Below, piece by piece: positions 8,885 through 17,247 of a stretch of 64,000 nucleotides of DNA (positions are counted from its first letter, which is position 1; each line of letters starts with the position of its first letter). The DNA comes from Methanocorpusculum sp. (GTDB lineage: Archaea > Halobacteriota > Methanomicrobia > Methanomicrobiales > Methanocorpusculaceae), in assembly GCA_029987235.1 (NCBI GenBank), contig DALTWF010000004.1:20618-84617 (forward strand). Reading direction: 5' to 3'. The notes under the pieces were generated by a model that did not search any database, was not told the DNA's origin, and saw only the letters and a program-made list of their open reading frames with translations. A program made the translations under genes and the position numbers.

Positions 8885-9436
8885 TTATGTAAGACCGAGT
8901 TCATCTTTGATTTCAAGAAGCGATGCGATGGCTATTTCATACATACGGTCGCGCGCGATTAACGAATCGGTGCTTGCAATACGGTTCCGGTCGCATCCTG
9001 CGGCAAATGATGCGGTCTTGTACTTTTTCGTTATGGTTTTCACAGATACATCAGATAAATTGCCGCCTTTTACGTAAGCGCAGGCGATAACAAGCCCTGA
9101 TACACTGTCTGCAGTCTGCAGGCAGATATCGACTTTTTCGGTGTACGGCGCGGTATGAACCATATGGTTGTGGTCACGGACCGGACAGGCGATTTCATCG
9201 CTGATTCCGGCGCATTTCAGGATTTCATAGCCTGCAATCCCGTGTTTTGTCATATCTTCATTGATTTCCTCAAAGTCAATATCATGCAGAATACCGATTA
9301 ATTCCCAGGTTTTTTCATCGGTTCCGAGTTCTTTTGCTAGACCTTTCATTACGGCTGCTGTTGCAAGACAGTGTCCGAGAAGAGACTCTTTTTTCACATG
9401 TTCTTTTAGGAGAATAAGTGCATCGGATTTTTCCAT
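8885..9436 (-). CDS. HD-domain hydrolase (HDIG type)
   Basis: Using the ATG at 9436 (MEKSDALILL), the protein is 183 residues. HD-superfamily metal ligands are visible as H in 'LGHCLATA', the HD pair in ILHDIDFEE, a following H in MTKHGIAGY, and D/H in VRDHNHMVH. The family contains phosphohydrolases acting on nucleotides or other phosphoesters; the substrate is unknown. It is first in a tight operon with the ThiN-like protein and S17e. The longer open frame before 9436 (MCAFICFVILLL) overlaps the promoter region and is unlikely to be used. Confidence 0.75.
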   Translation of the reverse strand: MEKSDALILLKEHVKKESLLGHCLATAAVMKGLAKELGTDEKTWELIGILHDIDFEEINEDMTKHGIAGYEILKCAGISDEIACPVRDHNHMVHTAPYTEKVDICLQTADSVSGLVIACAYVKGGNLSDVSVKTITKKYKTASFAAGCDRNRIASTDSLIARDRMYEIAIASLLEIKDELGLT

Positions 9437-9490
9437 GTATAGTAATAGGATAACAAAACAGATAAAAGCACACACGCCAATCTAATATAC

Positions 9491-9715
9491 ATGAGAACAG
9501 ACTGGATATTAGATATCATTCTTGCCGTTGTCGGAATCGTTTTATTCGGACTTATGATGCTTGTGCTGCCGCAGGTATTGCCAGGCGGATTTGCCTATAT
9601 TGCTGCATTCCTTATCTTCATTATATACCTGAGCATTGCAGGTCTTACTATCATTTTAAAGAATGTCGGCAAAAATCCGGCACAGAAGAAAGTAAAGAAG
9701 GCAGAAACCCAATAA
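9491..9715 (+). CDS. Small two-helix membrane protein
   Basis: The 74-residue protein has two hydrophobic helices (WILDIILAVVGIVLFGLMML and FAYIAAFLIFIIYLSIAGLT) and a lysine-rich tail (KKVKKAETQ). I do not recognise a family. It is divergent from the HD gene and lies directly upstream of RNase P RNA. The ATG is preceded by taatatac, fitting the leaderless starts seen elsewhere. Confidence 0.6.
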   Translation: MRTDWILDIILAVVGIVLFGLMMLVLPQVLPGGFAYIAAFLIFIIYLSIAGLTIILKNVGKNPAQKKVKKAETQ

Positions 9716-9742
9716 CTTTTTTTTCCTGTCCTTTGGATAGTT

Positions 9743-9751
9743 TCATAAAAC
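9743..9751 (+). promoter_or_regulatory. TATA box of RNase P RNA
   Basis: The element tcataaaac lies about 25-30 nt before the first base of the P1 helix at 9774, the expected distance from an archaeal TATA box to the transcription start. Confidence 0.5.
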
Positions 9752-9773
9752 CATACGCCAAATACATAATCCT

Positions 9774-10078
9774 GGTGCGAGAGAGAGCAAACGGTCAACG
9801 GTAGTAACTGATTCTGCTGAGGAAAGTCCTCCCACCTTTCAGGCACGCAGTTGTACGCAAGTACAGCCGGCGAGAGCCGGAGCTCTGGAACAGAAACGAG
9901 ACGCTTCGGATGGAGCAATGAGACAGAAATGTCGAGCATCGAAGTCCGCAGGCGATGGAACGGCGAATCTCTGCGGGTGAAAGTTGAAACAGGGTTATAT
10001 GCGCCTGAACAAACCCGGGTACAACGCTAAGCCGAATACCGTGAAAACATGAGGAGGCTTATTACTCTGACTCGCACC
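9774..10078 (+). ncRNA. rnpB: Archaeal RNase P RNA (type A)
   Basis: This is the catalytic RNA that matures tRNA 5' ends. The universal blocks are present in order: CR-I near 9817-9833 (GAGGAAAGTCCTCCC), CR-II/III (ACAGAAACGAGACGC near 9890-9905), CR-IV (GGGTGAAAGTTGAAAC near 9975-9990), and CR-V near 10030-10060 (AAGCCGAATACC, then GAGGAGGCTTA). The ends are set by the P1 helix: GGTGCGAG at 9774-9781 pairs with CTCGCACC at 10071-10078. The 3' strand of P1 overlaps the end of the convergent MBL gene by 17 nt. Confidence 0.93.
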
Positions 10079-11006
10079 CTTCTTTTGAAACCTTCGGATA
10101 CTCGTCAAATCCCCCGTGCCCGCCGCAAACAATCCATTTTCCGCCTTCAAGCATTGCAAACATAGCCGCACGTTCGCGCTTCGCTTTTACCGAATCTGCA
10201 TTGAGACTGCCCATAATGCTCATGCTCGTTTTGATAAATTCCGTCTGCTCTTTTCGCATATCTGTATTAACATACGTGTCGCCGCAGAAAACAAGCCCGT
10301 AACTATGCTCGATTAAAATGATCGCACCTTCAACATGCCCGCCCGAAGTTTCATAGACCTCGAAATCAAGACCGGCCATTTGAAAATGACCAAGCAGGCT
10401 AAGATCTTTTCCCGCAACAGGGGATATATCAGATACTGCATACATATTTGCCGTATCTGCAACACAATCACGGGAGAAAATACTCGTTATCCGATAATAA
10501 GAAGCGCGGGAAGGAACGCATTCACGTAAATTCGGCTTGCCTTGGGCGCGCCGCCTGAAATCATCAAGAGAGGTTTTACTCATATAGATTGCATCAAAAC
10601 AGGACAGAAGACCCGCGTGGTCCATATCCATGTGAGTTAGCACAAGCGTCTTCTTCCGCGCGTCAAAGCCGGGAAAGAGCTCGCGCAATACATTCAGCAA
10701 CTCGTTCTGATACACAGGAAAACCCGTATCGATAATTAAAAGTTCACGCCCGGACTCAACAACCCATGTCGTACTCCCGCATTCCGGTTCAATACAGAAA
10801 ACCGTGCAGTCACGAACTTTACGCGAAGTAATACGCGGATGATAGGCAGAGCCGTACCAGTCGCTGAAAAAATGCGCATACAGCATCAACCTGTCCAAAT
10901 CCGCATGGATAGCGGGATTGTTTGCATGCTCTAAAAGTTCGTCTGCAGAAGCATCGGACAGCCGGCATTTTTCGAGTACCGGTGTAATATCTTCACGGGT
11001 TATCAT
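10062..11006 (-). CDS. MBL-fold metallo-hydrolase
   Basis: The 314-residue protein has the metallo-beta-lactamase signature VLTHMDMDHAGLL (H-x-[M]-D-x-D-H; the second ligand of the usual HxHxDH is Met). It also has an upstream ELLIIDTGFP strand, the later metal-ligand histidine in TSGGHVEGAI, and FCGDTYVN. The hydrolysed substrate cannot be told; the replaced ligand is worth noting. The gene converges on RNase P RNA, and its last five codons plus stop fall inside the P1 helix of that RNA. It is divergent from pgk. Confidence 0.8.
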   Translation of the reverse strand: MITREDITPVLEKCRLSDASADELLEHANNPAIHADLDRLMLYAHFFSDWYGSAYHPRITSRKVRDCTVFCIEPECGSTTWVVESGRELLIIDTGFPVYQNELLNVLRELFPGFDARKKTLVLTHMDMDHAGLLSCFDAIYMSKTSLDDFRRRAQGKPNLRECVPSRASYYRITSIFSRDCVADTANMYAVSDISPVAGKDLSLLGHFQMAGLDFEVYETSGGHVEGAIILIEHSYGLVFCGDTYVNTDMRKEQTEFIKTSMSIMGSLNADSVKAKRERAAMFAMLEGGKWIVCGGHGGFDEYPKVSKEGCESE

Positions 11007-11110
11007 TTGTAAGATGCATACTATTTGACCTGCAGAGATAAAAGAGTTTTACTCGCGACACCCTTGGGTTTCATAACCCTTAATATTGTTTGCCCGCCTA
11101 TCTTATACAT

Positions 11111-12331
11111 ATGAATTTCGGGACTCTCAACGATGTCGACACCGCGGGAAAAATAGTCCTTCTCCGCGTTGATTTTAACTCCCCAATAGATCCGGCAACA
11201 AACACTATCCTTGACGACAAACGTTTCCGCGAACATCTGCAAACCATTCGCGCCCTTGAAGATGCAAAAGTCGTTATTTTAGCGCACCAGAGCAGACCAG
11301 GCAAAAAAGATTTCACCACCCTTGCAGCACATGCGGAAAAACTGGAAAGCCTGCTTGGTCTGCCGGTAAACTATGTGGATGATGTAATCGGCAGCGCGGC
11401 AAAGAAAGCCGTGCACAATATGCACCCGGGCGATATCACACTTCTTGAAAATGTCCGGTTTATGGCAGAGGAAAACCTTACGCTGAAACCCGAAGACGGA
11501 GCAAAAACTCACCTTGTCCGCAGACTTGCATCCATGGCAGACTTATGTGTTTACGATGCATTCGGTACTGCACACCGCTCGCAGCCGACAATCACCGGTC
11601 TGTCCTATGCAAAAAAGACAGTCGCTGGTCTTCTGATGGAAAAAGAGGTCTCAATGCTCGGCAAAGTCTTTACATCCGCTCCAAAACCGGTCACCTTTGT
11701 CCTCGGCGGCACAAAAGTTGATGATTCCATGGCTGTTGCCGGAAATGTCCTGAAAAACGGTACGGCAGATAAAGTATCCATCATCGGTGTCGTAGCAAAT
11801 GTCTTCTATCTCGCACAGGGAATTGATATCGGCGAGCCGTCAAAGAATCTCATTCACACACTTGGCTATGACGGCGAGGTAGAGCACGCAAAGGAGATAT
11901 TAAAGGAGTTCGGCGACCGTGTTATGCTTCCGGAACATGTTGCGGTCAAGCAGGACGGAAAGCGTGTTGAATATAATGTATATGATGTTCCGAAAGACTG
12001 CCCGATTATGGATATGGGCAGTAAATCAATCTCCAAATTCGCAAAGGCATTCAAGGATTCCGGCACAATTGTGTGGAACGGGCCGGCAGGAGTCTTTGAG
12101 GATGCGGATTTCGCAACAGGTACGTTTGATTTACTCAAATCTGCGGCAAATGTGGAATTCTCGGTCTGCGGAGGAGGTCACACGGCAGCAGTTATCGAGC
12201 AGCTCGGTCTTGAACATGACTACTCCCACTTATCAACCGGAGGCGGCGCATGCATTGAGTTCCTGACAGGAAAGAAACTTCCGGCAATTGCGGCTCTTGA
12301 AGAAAGCTGGGCTAAGTTCAGCGGGGCTTGA
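11111..12331 (+). CDS. pgk: Phosphoglycerate kinase
   Basis: The enzyme interconverts 1,3-bisphosphoglycerate and 3-phosphoglycerate in gluconeogenesis and glycolysis. Starting at the ATG at 11111 the protein is 406 residues. Hallmarks are VLLRVDFNSPID near the N-terminus, LLENVRFM, the hinge/nucleotide region FVLGGTKVDDSM, IVWNGPAGVFE, and the C-terminal glycine-rich STGGGACIEFL. The start was chosen for the family's 'L-RVDFN' spacing and a TATA-like ttaatatt about 30 nt upstream. The enolase tail at the window's right edge belongs to the same pathway. Confidence 0.96.
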   Translation: MNFGTLNDVDTAGKIVLLRVDFNSPIDPATNTILDDKRFREHLQTIRALEDAKVVILAHQSRPGKKDFTTLAAHAEKLESLLGLPVNYVDDVIGSAAKKAVHNMHPGDITLLENVRFMAEENLTLKPEDGAKTHLVRRLASMADLCVYDAFGTAHRSQPTITGLSYAKKTVAGLLMEKEVSMLGKVFTSAPKPVTFVLGGTKVDDSMAVAGNVLKNGTADKVSIIGVVANVFYLAQGIDIGEPSKNLIHTLGYDGEVEHAKEILKEFGDRVMLPEHVAVKQDGKRVEYNVYDVPKDCPIMDMGSKSISKFAKAFKDSGTIVWNGPAGVFEDADFATGTFDLLKSAANVEFSVCGGGHTAAVIEQLGLEHDYSHLSTGGGACIEFLTGKKLPAIAALEESWAKFSGA

Positions 12332-12348
12332 TTTTTCTTTATTTTTTC
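12332..12348 (+). terminator. T-rich terminator of pgk
   Basis: A T-rich stretch (tttttctttattttttc) directly follows the pgk stop codon, before the promoter of the next gene. Confidence 0.55.
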
Positions 12349-12437
12349 CGCTCACTCTTTTTCATCTGAATTTTCAACTGGTCACCCTCTGCAAAACCAC
12401 AACCATATATCCAAGGCGGACAAATTATATCATACAT

Positions 12438-13814
12438 ATGGCACTTGCAAAACTCGAGAAAAAATATTTCGGCACAAACGGTGTAAGAGGTGTCTCAGGT
12501 GTTGACATGACGCCCGTTTTTGCTCTCGGCATTGCTCAGGCATTTGGTACGCTCTTAGGCGAAGGAAAAAAAGTCGGACTTGGAATGGATACCCGCACCT
12601 CAGGCCCCGCACTCGGTGCCGCAGTCCGCGCAGGTCTTTGCGCATGCGGCTGCGATGTAATTGATTTCGGCATCGTTCCGACACCGTGTCTTCAGTACCT
12701 GATTCTGATGCACAAACTCGACGGAGGCATAATGATTACTGCATCTCATAACCCGCCGGAGTACAACGGCATTAAAATTATTGAAGCCGACGGAACGGAA
12801 ATGGGCGATGACAGAACCATTGAACTTGAGCAGATTTTCATCAACAAAACCTACAAGACTGCCGCATGGGACAAAGTCGGCTCGGTAAAGGAAGACTTTG
12901 ATGCACGCGAGATTTACATTTCAGCAATCGTCTCCAAATTCCCCGCTGACATCGGAAAAGGAATTGTTGTCGCGGTTGATCCGGGAAACGGTCCGGCATG
13001 CGCGACCTCTGCTGAAATTCTGCGGCGTCTCGGATGCACGGTTCATTCGATAAACGCGGACTTTAACGGTTTATTCCCCGGAAGAATGCCGGAACCGACC
13101 GCAGAAGGTCTTGCCGCGCTTTCCGCACTGGTCAGAAGCACCGGCGCCGCATTTGGTGTCGCTCATGACGGCGATGCGGACCGCGCTATATTTGTCGATG
13201 AAAAAGGAACGTTTATGGATGGAAACATCACCTTAGCGCTTCTTGCATCCTACTTCTGCGAGCAAAACCCCGGTTCTCTGATTGTAACACCGGTCAGCAC
13301 TTCAGGTATCGTTGAAGCAGTAGGCAAACAGTACAAATGCGAAACTACCTATACTGTGGTTGGAAGCCCGTATGTTGCACGCACTATGATGGAATTAATC
13401 GCAAAAGGAACGAAAATAGCAGTCGGCGGCGAAGGAAACGGCGGAATTATTTATCCGAACCACCAGTTCTGCAGAGATGGAGGGATGTCTGCTGCAACCA
13501 TGTTAGGCGTTGTTGCCACAAGAAAACAGCCGCTTTCAGAACTGATTGCCGCTCTGCCGAAATATACGATGTATCAGGAAAAACGCAAATCCACGAACGC
13601 AAAAGAGTTTACGGCCCATATGAAAGAGTTTTACAAGGACCTGCCGATGGATACACGCGACGGTATCCGCATCACAAAAGGAAACGCATGGGCTTTAATC
13701 AGACCTTCCGGCACCGAACCGCTGATTCGCGTTTATGCAGAATCAACCGATGCAACAGAGGCAAAAGCGCTCCTTGATGAAATTCTCGGCGAGATTAAAC
13801 CCTATCTCGCTTAA
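12438..13814 (+). CDS. glmM: Phosphoglucosamine mutase / phosphomannomutase
   Basis: The 458-residue alpha-D-phosphohexomutase has the phosphoserine loop TASHNPPEYNG, the metal loop DGDADR, the sugar-binding VGGEGNGGIIYP, and the phosphate-binding RPSGTEPLIRVY. It begins KYFGTNGVRG, usual for archaeal GlmM-type enzymes that supply sugar-1-phosphates for surface glycans or pseudomurein-like precursors. Whether glucosamine or mannose phosphate is preferred cannot be decided. The ATG at 12438 was chosen over the longer frame because the family starts here and a TATA element (catatatc) lies about 33 nt upstream. Confidence 0.9.
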   Translation: MALAKLEKKYFGTNGVRGVSGVDMTPVFALGIAQAFGTLLGEGKKVGLGMDTRTSGPALGAAVRAGLCACGCDVIDFGIVPTPCLQYLILMHKLDGGIMITASHNPPEYNGIKIIEADGTEMGDDRTIELEQIFINKTYKTAAWDKVGSVKEDFDAREIYISAIVSKFPADIGKGIVVAVDPGNGPACATSAEILRRLGCTVHSINADFNGLFPGRMPEPTAEGLAALSALVRSTGAAFGVAHDGDADRAIFVDEKGTFMDGNITLALLASYFCEQNPGSLIVTPVSTSGIVEAVGKQYKCETTYTVVGSPYVARTMMELIAKGTKIAVGGEGNGGIIYPNHQFCRDGGMSAATMLGVVATRKQPLSELIAALPKYTMYQEKRKSTNAKEFTAHMKEFYKDLPMDTRDGIRITKGNAWALIRPSGTEPLIRVYAESTDATEAKALLDEILGEIKPYLA

Positions 13815-13830
13815 TTTTTCTAAAATAGAA

Positions 13831-14385
13831 TTACTGCTGAGATTCCAGCAGAATTTCAAGATAGGACTTCGTCAGGCGTTCGCCTGTTATTCCGTATTTT
13901 TCAGCAGTTTTATCAATGGTCGCAACCGCTTCGTCTTCAGTTAAATCAAACGATGCTTCTATTTCAGAAAAACTGCCCACTCCTTTCAAATCATCCAGTG
14001 TCACAATTGCATTTTTACACTGATAAATTTCCCGGTGTTTGACAACCTCTGCGGTTTTGCTAAAGCCTAATTTTTCAAGGATATGCGCAAACTCATCACC
14101 GGATGATAAATCAACAATCAGCTCTTCACGCGCCTTGAATCCCTCGCGTCCTACTTTCGGACCTTTGTAAGTGATGCAGGGCGGCATGGCTTTACCTGCT
14201 TTCTGGTTTTTCACATAGCGGAGACGCAGAGCTTCATCAGATACGGCAAAATCACGTACCGGTGAGTTAAAATAAACATCATATTCATCCTGATCTGCAA
14301 TTTTTGCGCATCCGTCCGCGGTAAGTTTGACGCGGATTGCGGAAAGCGAGGCGACTTTTACTTTGATTTCGATTTCAAGTCCCAT
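13831..14385 (-). CDS. cyaB: Class IV adenylate cyclase-like CYTH protein (CyaB)
   Basis: The 184-residue CYTH-domain protein has the N-terminal EIEIKVKV signature (ExExK), RLRYVKNQ, ITYKGPKVG, REELIVDL, and a later IVTLDDLKGVGSFSEIEASFD. The family binds triphosphate groups in a tunnel of charged residues. Archaeal CyaB homologues are named for class IV adenylate cyclase but may act as thiamine triphosphatase-like or tripolyphosphatase enzymes. It is convergent with glmM with only 16 nt between them, and divergent from a lipoprotein gene. Confidence 0.85.
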   Translation of the reverse strand: MGLEIEIKVKVASLSAIRVKLTADGCAKIADQDEYDVYFNSPVRDFAVSDEALRLRYVKNQKAGKAMPPCITYKGPKVGREGFKAREELIVDLSSGDEFAHILEKLGFSKTAEVVKHREIYQCKNAIVTLDDLKGVGSFSEIEASFDLTEDEAVATIDKTAEKYGITGERLTKSYLEILLESQQ

Positions 14386-14434
14386 GCATGTATATTGTAA
14401 GGGAAAGACGTTAAGGGTTGCGAAATGAAGGAGA

Positions 14435-14443
14435 ATATAAATA
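14435..14443 (+). promoter_or_regulatory. TATA box of the lipoprotein gene
   Basis: The sequence atataaata sits 31 nt before the ATG at 14466, again placing transcription start at or close to the first codon. Confidence 0.65.
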
Positions 14444-14465
14444 GTATAATGGCAGATAATTTACT

Positions 14466-14930
14466 ATGAATAAAATTCTTTTTCTTTCAGCAGCACTGCT
14501 TGTAATCTGTGCAGTAATTCTTTCAGCTGGATGCATTCAGATTAACACCGGTTCCCAGACACCGGCGCCGACTCCGACGCCGCAGGTTATTGTCGAGACA
14601 GTGTATGTTGAGACGACACCGACCGAGTATGGAACTCCTGACCTGTATGCAACTTATATCGACAGTTCATACGATAGAGACCAGTGGGTTGAATATGCAA
14701 ATTTTGAAGTATACAATGCCGGTCCCAGAACTGCTACCAAAGTAACCCTCAATGTTGATGCAAGATACTCTTCATCAATTGTTGACGCATCCGGTTCCGC
14801 ATATGTTGGTACTGTTCTCCCATGGGAGACAGTCACTGTAACCGTTCCGATTTACTATAACTCAGACAGAGACTACATGGACAATCACACGTTCGACACA
14901 GACTTTAAGTATTCGTACGACCCAAATTAA
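14466..14930 (+). CDS. Secreted lipoprotein, unknown function
   Basis: The 154-residue protein has a signal peptide with a lipobox ending LSAGC at about residue 23. A Thr/Pro-rich spacer (TPAPTPTPQ) follows, typical of methanogen surface lipoproteins. The remainder resembles a small beta-sandwich (ANFEVYNAGPRTATKVTLNV, then ETVTVTVPIYYN), similar in feel to CARDB/FxLYD-type domains, though I cannot assign one firmly. It is probably anchored on the outer face of the membrane. Confidence 0.7.
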   Translation: MNKILFLSAALLVICAVILSAGCIQINTGSQTPAPTPTPQVIVETVYVETTPTEYGTPDLYATYIDSSYDRDQWVEYANFEVYNAGPRTATKVTLNVDARYSSSIVDASGSAYVGTVLPWETVTVTVPIYYNSDRDYMDNHTFDTDFKYSYDPN

Positions 14931-14944
14931 GTCTGTAAAATCCC

Positions 14945-14960
14945 TTTCTTTTTTTATTTT
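14945..14960 (+). terminator. T-run after the lipoprotein gene
   Basis: A T-rich tract (tttctttttttatttt) lies 15 nt past the stop codon. Confidence 0.55.
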
Positions 14961-15113
14961 CACATTCTGTTTCCATAAAATACAGGCTGTTTCACTTTGC
15001 CTGCCCCAATCATGATTTGAACAGGAAAAGCAGTTCCGGTTTCAGCTGCATGCATTTTCTTTGTGTATGTCGATCCATGGATAAGTACAGATATAGTATT
15101 ATTGAAGAAAACA

Positions 15114-15130
15114 CAAAAGAAAGAAAAAAA
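15114..15130 (-). terminator. Terminator of the ATP synthase operon
   Basis: The purine run aaaagaaagaaaaaaat on the plus strand is a T-rich tract on the minus strand, about 110-125 nt past the stop of the subunit D gene and just beyond a foldable RNA segment. Confidence 0.5.
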
Positions 15131-15134
15131 TGGG

Positions 15135-15213
15135 TTGAGAGTTCGGGTTGGAGGGATACCCTCCGGTATTTATGCGAGGATACCCCACTGAGGTTCCTCC
15201 CCTAGCCTCTCAA
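15135..15213 (-). ncRNA. Candidate structured RNA in the 3' region of the ATP synthase operon
   Basis: A 79-nt segment is closed by a perfect 7-bp stem (TTGAGAG at 15135-15141 with CTCTCAA at 15207-15213). Inside are a 6-bp hairpin (GGAGGG 15150-15155 / CCCTCC 15159-15164) and a second hairpin based on GAGG 15176-15179 / CCTC 15196-15199, giving a three-way junction. A minus-strand T-run follows, so minus-strand transcription is favoured. It does not match tRNA, SRP RNA or a riboswitch that I know. It could be an operon 3' UTR structure or a small RNA. Confidence 0.4.
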
Positions 15214-15238
15214 AGAGCTTAAAAGATAAGCCGGGGAA

Positions 15239-15862
15239 TTACTTCGACTTACCCTTGACTCTTTTCAGTCTGACTAATTCTTCACGTTCCATTTCGTCGA
15301 GACGCATCTTAATAAAGTTGCGTGCATCAACTAACTCCGGAATAACCTTGAACTCAAGTGCGTTTACACGGCGCTTGGTACCTTCAATTTCATCAAGCAG
15401 ACGTTTCATGGTGGTATCGAGTTCTGCTGAACGGATGATAACATCCACCAGTTCCTCAAACGCATCAGCAGCCTCGTCGATTGCTGCGGAAGTACCGATA
15501 ACACTGTATCCGCGCTCATCGAGCGGCTTTTTCACGCCTTTTGCTTCGATTTCAGGTACAACAACACCCATAATATTCTTGTTCTTCAGACCGATTTCAG
15601 GATTTTCGGAAGCAGACAAAGCTGCTGTTAAGACACCGATATTTCCCTCAACCGTTTCTGCGATTGCAATCATTTTCTGGGCACGTGCGTACTTTTCGTT
15701 TAACTCATTCTTGAGATCCTTAGCCTGAGCTAACACCTTGAAGAATTCAAGGATTAAACCGTCGCGCTTCATCTTCAGAAGCTTGTGACCGCGCTGTGAC
15801 AATGCAATCCGCTTTTTAATGCCGATTAATTCACTGCGGGTAGGCTTCACATTAAGCGCCAT
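15239..15862 (-). CDS. atpD: A-type ATP synthase subunit D
   Basis: The 207-residue central-stalk subunit begins VKPTRSELIGIKKRIALSQRG and ends in a long helix (MRLDEMEREELVRLKRVKGK), as expected for the antiparallel coiled coil that rotates inside the A3B3 hexamer. It is the last gene of the operon, 6 nt after subunit B. The gene for a G-like subunit found after D in some methanogens is absent; a foldable RNA stretch follows instead. Confidence 0.95.
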   Translation of the reverse strand: MALNVKPTRSELIGIKKRIALSQRGHKLLKMKRDGLILEFFKVLAQAKDLKNELNEKYARAQKMIAIAETVEGNIGVLTAALSASENPEIGLKNKNIMGVVVPEIEAKGVKKPLDERGYSVIGTSAAIDEAADAFEELVDVIIRSAELDTTMKRLLDEIEGTKRRVNALEFKVIPELVDARNFIKMRLDEMEREELVRLKRVKGKSK

Positions 15863-15868
15863 TTGCGA

Positions 15869-17245
15869 TCAACTCCGGTAGTTCGGGTGGTATTTCTTAA
15901 TCAGGTCACGGTCGATACGCTTCTCAAGTTCGGACTCCGGCAGACCGGTGAACAACTCCCAGCCGAGGTCGAGAGTCTGCTGGATAGTACGGTCTTCATC
16001 GGCTCCCTGACGGACGAATCTGTTCTCAAAGACATCCGCGAACTCAAGGAACTTCTGGTCACGCTCTGATAATGCATCTTTACCAACGATAGCGACTAAA
16101 CCGCGGAGATCGACACCTTCTGCATATCCGGAGTATAACATATCGGATACTTTCTTGTGGTCTTCACGGGTTAAGCCCTTGCCGATACCGAGGTTCATTA
16201 AACGGGACAGAGACGGCATGACGTTGATTGGCGGGTAAATACCCTTACGGTGCAGTTCACCGGAAACCACAATCTGACCTTCGGTAATGTAACCGGTAAG
16301 ATCAGGAATCGGGTGGGTGATATCCTCACCAGGCATGGACAGAATCGGAATCTGCGTAACAGAACCTTTTAAGCCCTTGATAATACCTGCACGCTCATAG
16401 AGAGATGCTAAGTCGGTGTACATGTAACCCGGATAACCGCGGCGACCCGGAACTTCTTCACGGGCTGCACCGATCTGACGCAGTGCTTCACAGTAGTTGG
16501 TCATATCGGTTAAGATAACTAATACATGGTAACCAAGGTCGTATGCGAGATACTCTGCGGTGGTAAGTGCCAGACGCGGAGTAACAGTACGCTCGACTGC
16601 CGGATCATCTGCCAAGTTCAGGAAAACGACTGCACGCTCTAATGCACCGGTTCTCTCGAAGTCGTCCATGAAGTAGTTTGCTTCTTCACGGGTGATACCC
16701 ATTGCTGCGAAAACTACTGCGAATGCTTCTTCAGATCCCGGGACTTTAGCCTGTCTTGCAATCTGCAGTGCAATTTCGTTGTGCGGCAGACCTGCGGAAG
16801 AGAAGATCGGAAGCTTCTGACCACGGACAAGAGTGTTGGTTCCGTCGATGGTGGAAATACCGGTCTGAATGAAATCTCTCGGAGAACCGCGTGCGTACGG
16901 GTTGATTGCTGCACCGTTGATATCAAGGCGCTTTTCCGGAACGATTTCCGGTCCGCCGTCAATCGGCTTACCGCCGCCGGATAAGATACGGCCAAGCATG
17001 TTCTTGGAAACCGGCATCTTGAAGGTTTCGCCGAGGAATCTGACACCGGTGTCTTTTCCAAGACCGGTGGTGGTCTCGAAACACTGGACAACGACCATAT
17101 CATCAGAAGAATCAAGAACCTGACCACGTTTCATGGTTCCGTCCGGAAGTGCAAGGGAAACCTGCTCTTCATATCCTACCGGTTCAGTCTTTTCGACAAA
17201 TACCAGCGGACCGGCGATTTTGGAAACAGTCTTATATTCTTTCAT
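15869..17245 (-). CDS. atpB: A-type ATP synthase subunit B
   Basis: The 458-residue non-catalytic nucleotide-binding subunit of the A3B3 head starts MKEYKTVSKIAGPLVFVE and includes PIDGGPEIVPEKRLDINGAA, LVRGQKLPIFSSAGLPHNE, GAAREEVPGRRGYPGYMYTD and GSVTQIPILSMPGEDITHPI. As usual for this subunit, the P-loop is degenerate (SSAGLPHNE). Two nt separate it from subunit A. Confidence 0.97.
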   Translation of the reverse strand: MKEYKTVSKIAGPLVFVEKTEPVGYEEQVSLALPDGTMKRGQVLDSSDDMVVVQCFETTTGLGKDTGVRFLGETFKMPVSKNMLGRILSGGGKPIDGGPEIVPEKRLDINGAAINPYARGSPRDFIQTGISTIDGTNTLVRGQKLPIFSSAGLPHNEIALQIARQAKVPGSEEAFAVVFAAMGITREEANYFMDDFERTGALERAVVFLNLADDPAVERTVTPRLALTTAEYLAYDLGYHVLVILTDMTNYCEALRQIGAAREEVPGRRGYPGYMYTDLASLYERAGIIKGLKGSVTQIPILSMPGEDITHPIPDLTGYITEGQIVVSGELHRKGIYPPINVMPSLSRLMNLGIGKGLTREDHKKVSDMLYSGYAEGVDLRGLVAIVGKDALSERDQKFLEFADVFENRFVRQGADEDRTIQQTLDLGWELFTGLPESELEKRIDRDLIKKYHPNYRS

Positions 17246-17247
17246 GT

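Noticed and set aside
15017..15205. 62-residue open frame upstream of the ATPase operon end
   Set aside because: It runs through the foldable RNA segment and a purine run, has no start signals, and its sequence looks random.
15135..15213. Possible tRNA because of the 7-bp closing stem and length near 80 nt
   Set aside because: No T-loop GTTCGA-like sequence, no anticodon arm of the right size, no CCA-type end; it is not a tRNA.
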